Shown piece after piece: positions 42,606-51,149 of a stretch of 64,000 nt of DNA. Source of the stretch: UBA4636 sp963650915 (GTDB taxonomy: Bacteria > Bacillota > Clostridia > Christensenellales > Borkfalkiaceae); contig CAVJMJ010000004.1 in NCBI GenBank assembly GCA_963650915.1, forward strand, positions 1 to 64,000, in the 5' to 3' direction. The notes beneath the pieces are model-generated. The model saw nothing but the letters and a program-made list of their open reading frames with translations. It made no database searches and was not told the origin of the DNA. Both the position numbers and the translations under genes were made by a program. Position 1 is the stretch's first letter. Each line of letters starts with the position of its first letter.

Positions 42606-43130
42606 ATGCCCAAGATAATAGAAAATTTATATGACAAAATAATAGAAGAAGCAAAAAGGCAGGTCGAAAAAAACGGTTATAAAAGGACTACTATTCGGTC
42701 GGTTGCAAAAGGTTGCAATATAGCGGTAGGGACGGTCTATAATTATTTCAGTTCAAAAGAAACCCTCGTTGCTTCGTTTATGCTTTCCGACTGGCAAAAC
42801 CTTGCCGAAAATGTAAAGAAGGCGGATAAAAGTTCTCCCGAAGGTTTTTTAAGGTACGTTTACGATTGCATTTTCGAGTTTGAAAAAAGTCACGCTTTTT
42901 TGTTTTCCGATCCCGACGCAGAAAAAGTATTTACCCTTACTTTTTCACAAAAGCACAAACTTTTAAGAAACCAACTTGCAGAACTTATACTTCCCGTCTT
43001 TAAAGGGAAAGATGAATTTCTTTCTCGCGCGGTTTCAGAAATTTTACTCTCTTTCAGTGCGGAAGGCGAAAAATTCGACATCGTATACACCGCAATATCT
43101 CCGCTTATAGACGCAAGCGGAAAAGATTGA
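42606..43130 (+). CDS. TetR-family transcription repressor
   Basis: A 174-residue regulator. The N-terminal HTH is typical: TTIRSVAKGCNIAVGTVYNYFSSKE, with the recognition helix near residues 36-48. The C-terminal ligand domain is short and not assignable. No Shine-Dalgarno is seen; the ATG lies three bases after a truncated 176-bp repeat copy, so its upstream region may have been replaced. A TetR-style palindrome is at 42092-42107. It heads a cluster of five further genes on the same strand and probably regulates them. Confidence 0.92.
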   Translation: MPKIIENLYDKIIEEAKRQVEKNGYKRTTIRSVAKGCNIAVGTVYNYFSSKETLVASFMLSDWQNLAENVKKADKSSPEGFLRYVYDCIFEFEKSHAFLFSDPDAEKVFTLTFSQKHKLLRNQLAELILPVFKGKDEFLSRAVSEILLSFSAEGEKFDIVYTAISPLIDASGKD

Positions 43131-43254
43131 TTTTGAGATAAAGACAGATTTTGCGCTTACGAAAAACGTCGAAAAGAGAGGCTGAAAAAACCTCGAAAAA
43201 GCGTATACGAAAAAAATAATCAAGTAAAAAACAATAAAAAGGAGCTATACATTT

Positions 43255-44181
43255 ATGAGCAGCTTTGAAAATTTAAGGATAGTAGACAACTTTTATCAGA
43301 CGTCGCTGTATTTTCCCATGCCGACCGTAATCATCTCCACTCTTTGCGAAGACGGTTCGACTACTTTAGGTCCGTATTCCTTAGTACAACCTTACTACGT
43401 TGCGGGCAAAGATTTTTACGCAATGTTGCTTTCTTGCCGTAACTCGTCGAACACGGCTCAAAACATTTTGCGCAACGGAAAATGCACTTTGAACTTTATC
43501 GACGACAACCCCAAATCCTTTAAAGAAGCGGTAAAACTTTCTTGGCCGGGCGATAAACCGAGTGAAAAAATGCCTAAATGCAATTTTAAACTCGAAAAGA
43601 GCATCATTGAAGAAGAAACGGGCGAAAAACGCCCGATGGTTCTTACCGACGCCATTCAAGCCATCGAATGTACTTGGGTGAGAACGCTTGACGGAGCCGA
43701 AAACGACAAAGCGGGCGAACTTAACGGTTACGAAGGACCTTATCACGATTTTAACGGCATCACGAGCAAATTCGGTGCTCATTTCATTTTGAAAGTCGAT
43801 AAAATTTTAATGAAGAAAAAATATGCCGACGCCATAATCAACGGCGTTAGGGCAAAAGATTTTCCTCCTCTTCCCGTCGATTACGGCTATCGCGATTCCA
43901 AGAACTTCTGGTATCACAGAAAAACCAAGATGAGAGCAGAACTTTTGCAAGTTCGTAAGGCGACTTTGGAATCGGTGCGTTATGCAGCCGACAGAGCGGA
44001 CGACGTCGTTAAGTTTACCGACGAAGCCTTGAAGACTATTTTGGGCGTTCCGAGAGTTTTCCTTCCCGTGGTTTTGAAAGGTTGTGTAAAGTGGGCTAAA
44101 GAACATAACGTAACCCTCGTTACCGAAGAGCATATGAAGATTATCAACGACAAACGTTCAAAAGAAAAGAATAAGTCTTAA
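43255..44181 (+). CDS. Flavin reductase-like protein with PCP_red-like C-terminus
   Basis: A 308-residue protein. Residues about 10-200 match the flavin reductase-like FMN-binding split barrel (FPMPTVIISTLCEDGSTTLG; LSCRNSSNTAQNILRNGKC). The last ~60 residues, FTDEALKTILGVPR...GCVKWAKEHNVTLVTEEHM, resemble the PCP_red domain found in the light-independent protochlorophyllide reductase and in various bacterial redox proteins. That second match is from memory of the pattern. No signal peptide. AGGAGC precedes the ATG. It is followed 10 bp later by a Rossmann-fold reductase. The substrate is unknown. Confidence 0.8.
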   Translation: MSSFENLRIVDNFYQTSLYFPMPTVIISTLCEDGSTTLGPYSLVQPYYVAGKDFYAMLLSCRNSSNTAQNILRNGKCTLNFIDDNPKSFKEAVKLSWPGDKPSEKMPKCNFKLEKSIIEEETGEKRPMVLTDAIQAIECTWVRTLDGAENDKAGELNGYEGPYHDFNGITSKFGAHFILKVDKILMKKKYADAIINGVRAKDFPPLPVDYGYRDSKNFWYHRKTKMRAELLQVRKATLESVRYAADRADDVVKFTDEALKTILGVPRVFLPVVLKGCVKWAKEHNVTLVTEEHMKIINDKRSKEKNKS

Positions 44182-44191
44182 GAGGTAATTT

Positions 44192-45055
44192 ATGAAAGTA
44201 GTACTTTGCGGTGCTTTCGGTAATTTAGGCGCCGAAATTTTAAAAAGTTTATGCAATCGCGGGTTTGCGGTAGTCGCCGCCGACTTGACGGAAAAACAGA
44301 TTACGGGTACCGAAAACAAATACGTTTTCAAAAAAATCGACGCAACGAATCCCCAAACCCTTAACGGTTTGTGCGACGGTGCAGACGTCGTTATTACGAC
44401 GATGGGGCTTACGGGCGCATCGAAACGTTTTACCGCTTACGACATCGATTACCGAGGAAATCTGAATCTTTTAAAGGAATGCAAAAAAGCGGGAGTAAAA
44501 AAGTTTTGTTACGTATCGGTTATTTCGTGCGACGAAAAAGGCGCGGAAAAAGTCCCCATGCTTCACGCAAAATATATGTTTGAAGAAGAACTTAAAAAGT
44601 CCGACATGGAATACGTAATTTATCGACCGACGGGATATTTTTACGACATCGCAAAAGTGTTTAAGCCGTACGTGGACAAGGGCGAAATGCAACTGTTAAA
44701 AGGTTACGGCAAAGTAAAGGCAAACGTCGTTGACTGTTCGGATTTTGCCGAGTTCATCGTAGATACGACGGATAAAAAGAACATAACGTACAACGTCGGC
44801 GGAAAGGAAACTTACACTTACGAAGAAATGGCGAAAATGTGCTTCGATGCCGCTAATAAGCCTTTAAAAATCAAATGGGCTCCCATCTGGCTTTTCGGCA
44901 TTTTGGCTAATCTTCCCAAAATCAAAAAAGAAGGCAAACACGACATAATTTTGTTCTCGAAATGGACTTTAAGCCACGATTTGGTAGGCGATACCGCCGT
45001 CGGCAAAAAGAGTTTCAAAGAATATATCTCAAATTACTTTAAGAAGGAGAACTAA
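44192..45055 (+). CDS. NAD(P)-binding SDR/NmrA-type epimerase-reductase
   Basis: A 287-residue extended short-chain dehydrogenase-like protein. The dinucleotide motif is GAFGNLGAE near residues 7-15; ITTMGLTGA and the YVSVIS strand follow. The usual YxxxK is replaced by HAKYMFEEEL, as in atypical NmrA-like members. The C-terminal part contains YNVGGKETYTYEEMAKM, typical of NmrA/complex I 39-kDa-like proteins. GAGG precedes the ATG. It lies between the flavin reductase-like gene and a DUF1295 membrane protein, hinting at a shared reduction pathway. Confidence 0.85.
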   Translation: MKVVLCGAFGNLGAEILKSLCNRGFAVVAADLTEKQITGTENKYVFKKIDATNPQTLNGLCDGADVVITTMGLTGASKRFTAYDIDYRGNLNLLKECKKAGVKKFCYVSVISCDEKGAEKVPMLHAKYMFEEELKKSDMEYVIYRPTGYFYDIAKVFKPYVDKGEMQLLKGYGKVKANVVDCSDFAEFIVDTTDKKNITYNVGGKETYTYEEMAKMCFDAANKPLKIKWAPIWLFGILANLPKIKKEGKHDIILFSKWTLSHDLVGDTAVGKKSFKEYISNYFKKEN

Positions 45056-45058
45056 AAA

Positions 45059-45871
45059 ATGCCTTGGCAATTATTGGCTATACTTTTAGGCGTTTGCGCC
45101 CTTTTGTGTGCGGTCGGATTTTATAAATTCGTTTACTTTTTATCGATAGGCTACGGGTTTGCCGTTTTCGGAGGGGCTGTTACGATTTTTATTTTCTATC
45201 TCGTTAACCCCACGGCAACTCCTTTATGGATTCTTTTGATAGAACTCGTTTTGTTTATGGCTTACGGCGCAAGGTTATCCGGCTTTTTGCTCGTAAGAGA
45301 GTTTAAAAACGTGTCGTTTAGAAAAACCGACGTCGCAAAGAACACGTTAAAGAAAAACGACGAAAAAAAGATGCCCGTATTCGTGCTTATAACCATTTGG
45401 ATAGTGGTTTCGGTTTTGTACGTAATGCAGGTAAGCCCTATGCTTTACAGATACTATAACGGCTCTACCGATTATATATTACCCGTTTTAGGTTTCGTTA
45501 TTTCGGTTATGGGACTTGCAATCGAAACGATTGCGGACTCTCAAAAATCGGCGCAAAAAAAGGCTCGCCCCGATATGGTCGCAACGCAAGGTTTATACAA
45601 AATGGTGCGTTGCCCCAATTATTTCGGCGAAATAGTTTTCTGGACGGGCGTTTTCGTAAGCGGAATTACCGCATACTCGGGCGTCGGTCAATGGATAACT
45701 GCAATTTTAGCCTACGTTTCCATTGTTTATATAATGTTTAACGGTGCGCAAAGACTTGAAAAACGCCAATCGGCTCGTTACGGGAATATCGAAGAATACA
45801 ATCGTTACGCCGACACTACGCCGATTATAATACCACTTTTACCCGTATATCACTTAATAAAGAAAAAATAG
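45059..45871 (+). CDS. DUF1295 membrane protein (steroid 5-alpha-reductase-like)
   Basis: A 270-residue integral membrane protein with about six to seven hydrophobic segments. The C-terminal part has GLYKMVRCPNYFGEIVFWTG and RYGNIEEYNRYADTTPIIIP, signatures of DUF1295, which is related to steroid 5-alpha-reductases and isoprenylcysteine methyltransferases that bind NADPH or SAM. GGAG lies before the ATG and the gene starts 3 bp after the previous stop. The substrate cannot be read from sequence. Confidence 0.9.
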   Translation: MPWQLLAILLGVCALLCAVGFYKFVYFLSIGYGFAVFGGAVTIFIFYLVNPTATPLWILLIELVLFMAYGARLSGFLLVREFKNVSFRKTDVAKNTLKKNDEKKMPVFVLITIWIVVSVLYVMQVSPMLYRYYNGSTDYILPVLGFVISVMGLAIETIADSQKSAQKKARPDMVATQGLYKMVRCPNYFGEIVFWTGVFVSGITAYSGVGQWITAILAYVSIVYIMFNGAQRLEKRQSARYGNIEEYNRYADTTPIIIPLLPVYHLIKKK

Positions 45872-45880
45872 GAGAAACAA

Positions 45881-46510
45881 ATGAAAGATTTTACCGTCCC
45901 TATGGCACTCGTAGATTTTATTCCCGTAATTTTGTTTACGATAGCCTCGGTTTACCTTATGAGAGATTTGTATAACAAAATGAGCAAGGGCGCATTCGCT
46001 CTGTTTGCGGCGGGAAGCATCGACGTAACTTGTGCGGGAGCCTTGAAAGCCTTGTATAAATTGTTGTACGCTTCGGGTATTTGTGATTTTACTCCGCTTA
46101 CTCAAATGTTTTTCCCCGTACAGGCAATAGGCTTTTTGCTCGCCGGAATCGGTATGGTCGCAATGGTTTGCCATAAGCAGGGCAAAACCGCCGTTTACGC
46201 GGTCGCTCCTCAGGTGTTTACGGGTACCTTCATTTTCGTAACGTTTATGGTTTTGGGCTTAGGCGCGATGAATGCTGTTTTGTGCATATTGGCGGTTAAA
46301 GTTAAAAAACCTTGGCTTATAGCATTGTTCGTATTGTCCTTCGTTTGCTCGCTCGGCATGGGTTATCTTTCGACCAAAGATTTCGAAAAAGCCTCCATGA
46401 ACTGGATTGCCGAAGGCGTAAATGTGGTAGGGCAGTCGGCACTTTTTGCGGGAACGTTGTTTTTACGTAAGAACGGGCTTGCAAACCTTACATTAAAAAC
46501 GGCAGAATAA
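45881..46510 (+). CDS. Unknown multi-pass membrane protein
   Basis: A 209-residue protein with about six hydrophobic segments. I do not recognise a family. It contains GSIDVTCAGALKALYKLLYASG and QAIGFLLAGIGMVAMVCHK. AGGAG precedes the ATG, 9 bp after the DUF1295 gene. Its position in a tight operon suggests it works with the DUF1295 protein. Confidence 0.75.
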   Translation: MKDFTVPMALVDFIPVILFTIASVYLMRDLYNKMSKGAFALFAAGSIDVTCAGALKALYKLLYASGICDFTPLTQMFFPVQAIGFLLAGIGMVAMVCHKQGKTAVYAVAPQVFTGTFIFVTFMVLGLGAMNAVLCILAVKVKKPWLIALFVLSFVCSLGMGYLSTKDFEKASMNWIAEGVNVVGQSALFAGTLFLRKNGLANLTLKTAE

Positions 46511-47155
46511 ATGACAGACAATCTCGTAAAACTAATTTCAGAAAAATTTCCGCTTAAAAAAATCGACGTCGGAGAATTTTCTTCGTTAAAGGTAAACGGA
46601 ATGACCTTTGAAACGGAGGCTTTCGACGGTGAAAATTTCGGCAGAGTTTCGGTTATGCGGGCGAAAGGTTTTTTCGGACTTATGAAGACCGATACCGTTA
46701 TACTTTCTCCCGTGTTTATCGATTTGCCTTTGTATTCTTATGACAGAATAAAGGCTTTCGGTAAGGATATTGTTATAGTCGAACTTTACGATACCATCGA
46801 AAACAAGTTTGAAGAATCAAATCTTCTTCAAATAAAAAACGAGTTTTCCTTTCTTAAAGACAAGGATGCGGGCAAGCACGAATACGACGATATAAAACTT
46901 CAATCGAGTTTTTACAAGACGGGTAAGAAAAAACAAGAAGGAATTTTCGACGATCTCGAAATGAAATATCTTTCTTCTTATTTAAATTCCGCTTTCGTAA
47001 AAACCGACGACGTTATTAAAAAATGCGGAAAAATTACCGAATACGTAAACGGGCTTTTACGGCACGGCGGTCCTTCGACAGACGTTTTCGTAAAAGCGTT
47101 CGGCAAAGAAAAAACCGAAAAGCTTTATAAAAAAGTTCTTTTCGGGGTAAAATAA
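46511..47155 (+). CDS. Unknown 214-aa soluble protein
   Basis: Starts on the base after the previous stop with no good ribosome site, so translation is probably coupled. No signal or membrane segment. The segment MKTDTVILSPVFIDLPLYSY followed by DIVIVELYDT suggests an alpha/beta fold. I do not recognise the family. Last gene of the TetR-led cluster; a strong terminator follows. Confidence 0.75.
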   Translation: MTDNLVKLISEKFPLKKIDVGEFSSLKVNGMTFETEAFDGENFGRVSVMRAKGFFGLMKTDTVILSPVFIDLPLYSYDRIKAFGKDIVIVELYDTIENKFEESNLLQIKNEFSFLKDKDAGKHEYDDIKLQSSFYKTGKKKQEGIFDDLEMKYLSSYLNSAFVKTDDVIKKCGKITEYVNGLLRHGGPSTDVFVKAFGKEKTEKLYKKVLFGVK

Positions 47156-47162
47156 AAACCTG

Positions 47163-47205
47163 AAAAACCGTAGCGGAGGTATTTTTTGTCGACGCTACGG
47201 TTTTT
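47163..47205. terminator. Bidirectional terminator
   Basis: AAAAACCGTAGCG pairs with CGCTACGGTTTTT across a 17-nt loop. Confidence 0.9.
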
Positions 47206-47221
47206 AAATTAAAAAAAGTCA

Positions 47222-47241
47222 GCCTATAAGCCCGTTTTCGC
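47222..47241 (-). repeat. Dispersed motif, copy 10
   Basis: GCCTATAAGCCCGTTTTCGC, preceded by an A run, directly after the terminator. Confidence 0.75.
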
Positions 47242-47375
47242 TCATTTTTAGCGGTCTTTACGGTTTGTTTTGTCTTTTATTAAAGCGCACCTTGCGTAAT
47301 TAAAAATTAAAGCACCTTGCGTAACTAAAAGCATATACACTTAAAAAGCTTTATAAAAAATCATTAACGACTCGC

Positions 47376-47404
47376 TTTACAATAAGCGTGGTTTATTGTA
47401 TAAT
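47376..47404 (+). promoter_or_regulatory. Promoter with operator for the WYL gene
   Basis: TTTACA at 47376-47381 and TATAAT at 47399-47404, 17-bp spacer. The inverted repeat ACAATAA (47379-47385) / TTATTGT (47393-47399) fills the spacer, consistent with autoregulation. Confidence 0.65.
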
Positions 47405-47431
47405 TTATTTACCGAGAGTAAGGAGCATAAA

Positions 47432-48424
47432 ATGAAAAAAGAAAACGCTTACAAAATAAAACTCGTAAAACTTTTGGAAATTTTACGGCAGGATTCCGAC
47501 GAAGACAACTATCTTACGACGGGGTATCTTCTTGAAAAGTTGGCAAAAGACGGGATAGAATGCGACCGTCGAACCCTTTATGCGGACATCGACCTTTTAA
47601 ATTCTTACGGTTACGAGGTTTTATGCGAAAAATCCGTCGGTAAACCCAATAAATATTGTATTGCGGACAGAAGTTTCGACGTTTCAGAACTTCGTATTTT
47701 AATGGACGCAGTACAGGCTTCTAAATTTATTACCGAAAAAAAGACGGATAAATTGCTCGTAAAAATAGCCGATTTGGCGGGCAGTCATAAAGCCGAACTT
47801 TTGCAGAGTAACGTGGTTGATTTCAACACGGCAAAAAGCGACAACGAAAATATTTTTTATTCCATAAGCGAGATAAACGGAGCCATAGAAAAAGGCAAAA
47901 AAGTGTCTTTTGAATATTTTGATTACAATTATAAACACGAGCGTGTTTTTCGTCGCGACGGCAAGCGTTATTACGTTAACCCGCTTGCAACGATATTTGC
48001 CGACGACAACTATTATTTGATAGCCTACTACGCAAAACACGAAGGGGTCGTTCATTACAGAATAGATCGAATGGATCACGTAGAAATCGTCGATAATCAA
48101 CCTATAGACCGATATAAGGGCGAAAAGTTCGATTTAAAAAAGCACAAAAAAACCGTTTTTTCGATGTATCAGGGCGAAAAGGAAAAGGTGGAATTCATCG
48201 CGGATAAATCTATTTTGGATCCGATTTTCGATACGTTTTCGAAAGAGGTAAAACTATATAGCGTCGGCGACGACAAATATCGCTTTAAGCAAAGCGTACA
48301 ATTAAGCCCCGTTTTTTACGGCTGGTGTCTGTCATTTGGCGACAAGTTGAAAATTACCGCACCCAAAGCCGTTGCGGATAAGTTTGTCGAATTCGTAAAA
48401 AGCACCTTGGAAAATTATAATTAA
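47432..48424 (+). CDS. WYL-domain transcription regulator
   Basis: A 330-residue regulator from the ATG at 47432, which has AAGGAG upstream; an in-frame TTG at 47396 would lie on the -10 box. The N-terminal winged helix spans residues about 5-70 (LTTGYLLEKLAKDGIECDRRTLYADIDLL). The WYL domain follows (VSFEYFDYN; YYVNPLATIFADDNYYLIAY; HYRIDRM), then a C-terminal WCX-like part. WYL domains are thought to sense nucleotides or other ligands. It stands alone; the palindrome between its -35 and -10 suggests it controls itself. Confidence 0.92.
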   Translation: MKKENAYKIKLVKLLEILRQDSDEDNYLTTGYLLEKLAKDGIECDRRTLYADIDLLNSYGYEVLCEKSVGKPNKYCIADRSFDVSELRILMDAVQASKFITEKKTDKLLVKIADLAGSHKAELLQSNVVDFNTAKSDNENIFYSISEINGAIEKGKKVSFEYFDYNYKHERVFRRDGKRYYVNPLATIFADDNYYLIAYYAKHEGVVHYRIDRMDHVEIVDNQPIDRYKGEKFDLKKHKKTVFSMYQGEKEKVEFIADKSILDPIFDTFSKEVKLYSVGDDKYRFKQSVQLSPVFYGWCLSFGDKLKITAPKAVADKFVEFVKSTLENYN

Positions 48425-48932
48425 CCCGCCGTTGATTCGACGTTAACCCGAAATTAGCCCGTTGCTACCCGAAATTAGCCCGTTGCTACCCGAAATTAGC
48501 CCGTTGCTATCCGAAATTAGCCTGTTGTTAGCCGCCGTGCGGAATATCTGAGGCGTTACGTTTTTACTAACGGGCTTTTGTGTTTTTTGCAAACGGGCTT
48601 TTGCGTTTTTTTGCTAATCGGCTTTGCGGTTTTTGCAAACGCACTTTGTCTTTTTTACTAACCGACGTTGGTTTTTTTGCATAACGAAAGTGCTTTTTTT
48701 AAAAAAAAGAGATAGAATAAAAACGAGACCGAATTTTAAAAGGTGAAACAAAATATAAACAAGGCGGAATAAAAACGCAAAACAAATTTAAAACGCAAAA
48801 CAAAAACTTTAAAAAAGCGTTTTTTCGAGGGATAAAGTAAGTCGGGCGTTAAAGCCAAACGCCCTTTTTATAAAAAGCAAAATTGCCTTTTCAAAGAATT
48901 TTTAAAATTGTTTAAAAAAGATAAAAAAACAG
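48425..48932. repeat. Tandem repeats between WYL gene and tRNAs
   Basis: Four 21-bp units of CCCGAAATTAGCCCGTTGCT type at 48447, 48468, 48489 and 48510. Then looser TTTTTGCAAACGGGCTTTTG-like units from 48560 to 48660, and AAAACGAAAC-rich DNA. No gene seen. Confidence 0.8.
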
Positions 48933-48961
48933 TTGACAAATTAATTGTAATCATATACAAT
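48933..48961 (+). promoter_or_regulatory. Promoter of the tRNA cluster
   Basis: TTGACA at 48933-48938 and TACAAT at 48956-48961, 17-bp spacer, 18 bp before the first tRNA. Confidence 0.85.
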
Positions 48962-48979
48962 AATCAAGCAATTTGACGT

Positions 48980-49057
48980 CGCGGAGTAGAGCAGTCTGGC
49001 AGCTCGTCGGGCTCATAACCCGGAGGTCGTGTGGTTCGAATCCCACCTCCGCAACCA
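48980..49057 (+). tRNA. Initiator tRNA-fMet (CAT), with one extra base in the T stem
   Basis: Anticodon loop CTCATAA. The unpaired first base C1 opposite A72 and the GGG/CCC pairs of the anticodon stem identify the initiator. CCA is encoded. The T arm reads GTGTGG-TTCGAAT-CCCAC; a normal stem would be GTGGG, so one T appears inserted and would bulge. Length is 78 instead of 77. Confidence 0.92.
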
Positions 49058-49072
49058 TTTTTTCTTTCGTAT

Positions 49073-49149
49073 GGCGGCGTAGCTTAGTTGGTTATAGCGG
49101 CCGGTTCATACCCGGCAGGTCGTTGGTTCGAATCCGACCGCCGCTACCA
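49073..49149 (+). tRNA. Elongator tRNA-Met (CAT)
   Basis: 77 nt with encoded CCA. Acceptor GGCGGCG pairs with CGCCGCT ends, anticodon stem GCCGG/CCGGC around TTCATAC. The acceptor and loop sequences match elongator tRNA-Met rather than lysidine-modified tRNA-Ile. Confidence 0.9.
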
Positions 49150-49161
49150 CAATTTAATAAC

Positions 49162-49236
49162 GGCTCCTTGGTCAAGCGGTTAAGACATCGCCCTTTCACG
49201 GCGGTAACACGAGTTCGAGTCTCGTAGGAGTCACCA
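49162..49236 (+). tRNA. tRNA-Glu (TTC)
   Basis: 75 nt with encoded CCA. Acceptor GGCTCCT/AGGAGTC, anticodon loop CTTTCAC, T arm CGAGTTCGAGTCTCG. Confidence 0.95.
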
Positions 49237-49241
49237 GATAA

Positions 49242-49276
49242 CCCCCTCAATGCAATCGCATTGGGGGCTTTGTTTA
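49242..49276 (+). terminator. Terminator of the tRNA operon
   Basis: CCCCC(TC)AATGC pairs with GCATTGGGGG around AATC, with a 2-nt bulge, followed by CTTTGTTT. Confidence 0.8.
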
Positions 49277-49678
49277 TTATAAATTTTGTTTATAAAAATC
49301 GGTGTGGAGTAAAACGATGGCTTTGATTATAAAAGTCGGGAAACTTTGTTTATAAAAATCGGTGGGTGTTAAAATCCGAGGGCTTGTTTATAAAAATCGA
49401 AAAAACTTTTTTATTGAAAACTTTTTAATACGGAATATAACCAATAAAAAACGAGCGGTTTTATGTCCGCTCGTGTTTTTGTTTTAAAACGAGCGTTTTT
49501 ATGCCCGCTCGTTTTTTGTGTTTTATAAGAAGAAAAACACAGGATAGCAAGAAATCACGGTGATTTTAACACGGGTTTGCACCGTGGCGTTAAAATACAG
49601 CAGTCAAGGTGTACACAAAAATGCCATAAACAATTTACATATTGCAAGTCCGTCCCTTAAAACCCGCAAACGAATATT
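49277..49678. other. Gap with two tandem terminator hairpins and interleaved inverted repeats
   Basis: Hairpins ACGAGCGG/CCGCTCGT (49451-49474) and AAAACGAGCG/CGCTCGTTTT (49486-49515), both followed by T runs, are related to each other. At 49556-49596 two inverted repeats interleave: CACGGTG with CACCGTG, and ATTTTAAC with GTTAAAAT. No gene seen. Confidence 0.65.
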
Positions 49679-49740
49679 CGCAAGAAATTTTATGGGTTTA
49701 CCTTAAAAATTTTCAGTCAACGATTGTTCAAACTCGATAA
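49679..49740. repeat. Direct repeat flanking the second ATPase gene, downstream copy
   Basis: About 62 bp starting CGCAAGAAATTTTATGGGTT that recurs with under 10 differences at 51150-51213, on the other side of the ATPase gene. A shorter related piece is at about 51063-51100. Confidence 0.8.
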
Positions 49741-49757
49741 AACAAAGTCGGGTTGCA

Positions 49758-51053
49758 TTAAAAGTTCAGGCAGTTTTGGTCAAGCAAAAAGTCATACAAG
49801 CCTATGATGTAAACGCCGTAATCGTTGTAGTGCGGTTTAAAGGCGTCTTTTACGATGATTATTTTCTTAAAAGAGTCGTTTACGTGCAGAAGTGATTTTT
49901 GTTCTTGCAAAAGTTTTTCTTCTCCGTCTATGGCGTAAGCGACTTGGACGTAATATCTTTTATCGGCTTGATTGCAAACGAAATCGACTTCCGTTTTTTT
50001 CAGAACGCTTTTGCCGTTGGCGTTCTGCTCGTATAATTCCACCGTGCCGACGTCAACGTTATATCCGCGCATAACAAGTTCGTTATATACGATATTTTCC
50101 ATCAGTCTCGGTTGTTCGAGTTCTCTGAAATTCAGCCTTGCGTTTCTCAGTCCTACGTCCGAAAAGTAATATTTTAACGGGGTATTGATATAGTTTTTTC
50201 CGTTTATATCGTATCTTTTGGGCGTTGAAATCAAAAAAGCTTCTGAAAAGTAGCCTATATATTTTTTTATCGTATCCGAATGAATGTTTACGTGTTTTAC
50301 CGACTTAAATGTGTCGGAAAGTTTTTTCGGGTTGGTAAGAGAACTTATAGACGACGATAAAAAGTCGAGAAGTTCGCCTATTTCATCGGTATTGACGACT
50401 TTATTTCTTTCTATTATGTCCTTTAGATAAGTTTCCTCAAAGATGTCGTTAAGGTATTTTGCTTTATCGCTTTCCTTTTTAAAGTCAAATAATTTAGGCA
50501 ATCCGCCGTAAACGGAAAAGGCGTTGTACGCTTGTTCGATTCCGCCGTCGTAGGCTTGACTGAATTCTTTAAAAGAAAGGGTGTTTACGTGAATTTGCCA
50601 ACCCCGTCCGCGAAATTCCGTTATTACGTCCTTTGATAAAAATTTTGCGTTACTGCCCGTAACGTAAACGTCTAAATTGCTTTTTCTCAAATACCCGTTC
50701 AAAACCGCTTCGAAAGAGTCTAAAAGTTGAATTTCGTCAAGTAAAATATAATATTTTTTATCGTCCGTTATTTTGCTTTTTATATACTCGTTGAATTTTT
50801 TCGGGTCGACTTTTCTTTTTTTTAAGGACAGATCGAGAAGGTCTTCTCCGATTAAGTTTAAATAGTCGTCGGAATCGAAAGCGAATTTAATAACGTGATC
50901 GTCTTTTACTCCGCTACTTATGAGGTGTGAATAAAACAATTCAAACAGCAAAAAAGACTTACCGCATCTTCTTAAGCCGGTAATTACCTTAATCATGCCG
51001 TTGTCTTTTGCGTCTATCAGTTGTTGTAAATAAAAATCCCTGTTTATGATCAT
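49758..51053 (-). CDS. AAA ATPase with DUF4143-type C-terminus
   Basis: A 431-residue P-loop ATPase of the AAA_14/DUF4143 group. Walker A is GLRRCGKS near residues 26-33, Walker B YYILLDEIQLL near 100-110, followed by YVTGSNAKFLS. The C-terminal domain has ENIVYNELVMRGYNVDVG and KKTEVDFVC...YYVQVAY, a nuclease-like core where Gln replaces the usual Glu. Only a weak GAGG lies before the ATG. The gene is bracketed by direct repeats (49679-49740, 51150-51213), which suggests it entered or duplicated as a cassette. It runs opposite to its neighbours. Confidence 0.9.
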   Translation of the reverse strand: MIINRDFYLQQLIDAKDNGMIKVITGLRRCGKSFLLFELFYSHLISSGVKDDHVIKFAFDSDDYLNLIGEDLLDLSLKKRKVDPKKFNEYIKSKITDDKKYYILLDEIQLLDSFEAVLNGYLRKSNLDVYVTGSNAKFLSKDVITEFRGRGWQIHVNTLSFKEFSQAYDGGIEQAYNAFSVYGGLPKLFDFKKESDKAKYLNDIFEETYLKDIIERNKVVNTDEIGELLDFLSSSISSLTNPKKLSDTFKSVKHVNIHSDTIKKYIGYFSEAFLISTPKRYDINGKNYINTPLKYYFSDVGLRNARLNFRELEQPRLMENIVYNELVMRGYNVDVGTVELYEQNANGKSVLKKTEVDFVCNQADKRYYVQVAYAIDGEEKLLQEQKSLLHVNDSFKKIIIVKDAFKPHYNDYGVYIIGLYDFLLDQNCLNF

Positions 51054-51149
51054 TTTTTGCCTCGCAAGAAATTTTGTGGGTTTACCCGAAGTTTTTTCAA
51101 CGTAATTTTACTATAAATAACAGCAAAAATCAAGGGAAAGAGAGGCAGG

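Noticed and set aside
48447..48530. Possible CRISPR or binding-site array
   Set aside because: Four 21-bp units follow each other without spacers; it is a plain tandem repeat.
49073..49149. Second CAT tRNA as lysidine-modified tRNA-Ile
   Set aside because: Acceptor, anticodon stem and loop bases match elongator tRNA-Met; tRNA-Ile2 usually begins GGGCC-like and has a different anticodon arm.
49556..49596. Classic H-type pseudoknot
   Set aside because: Loop 1 would be 0 nt and loop 3 only 2 nt, too short to span the stems; kept only as interleaved inverted repeats.
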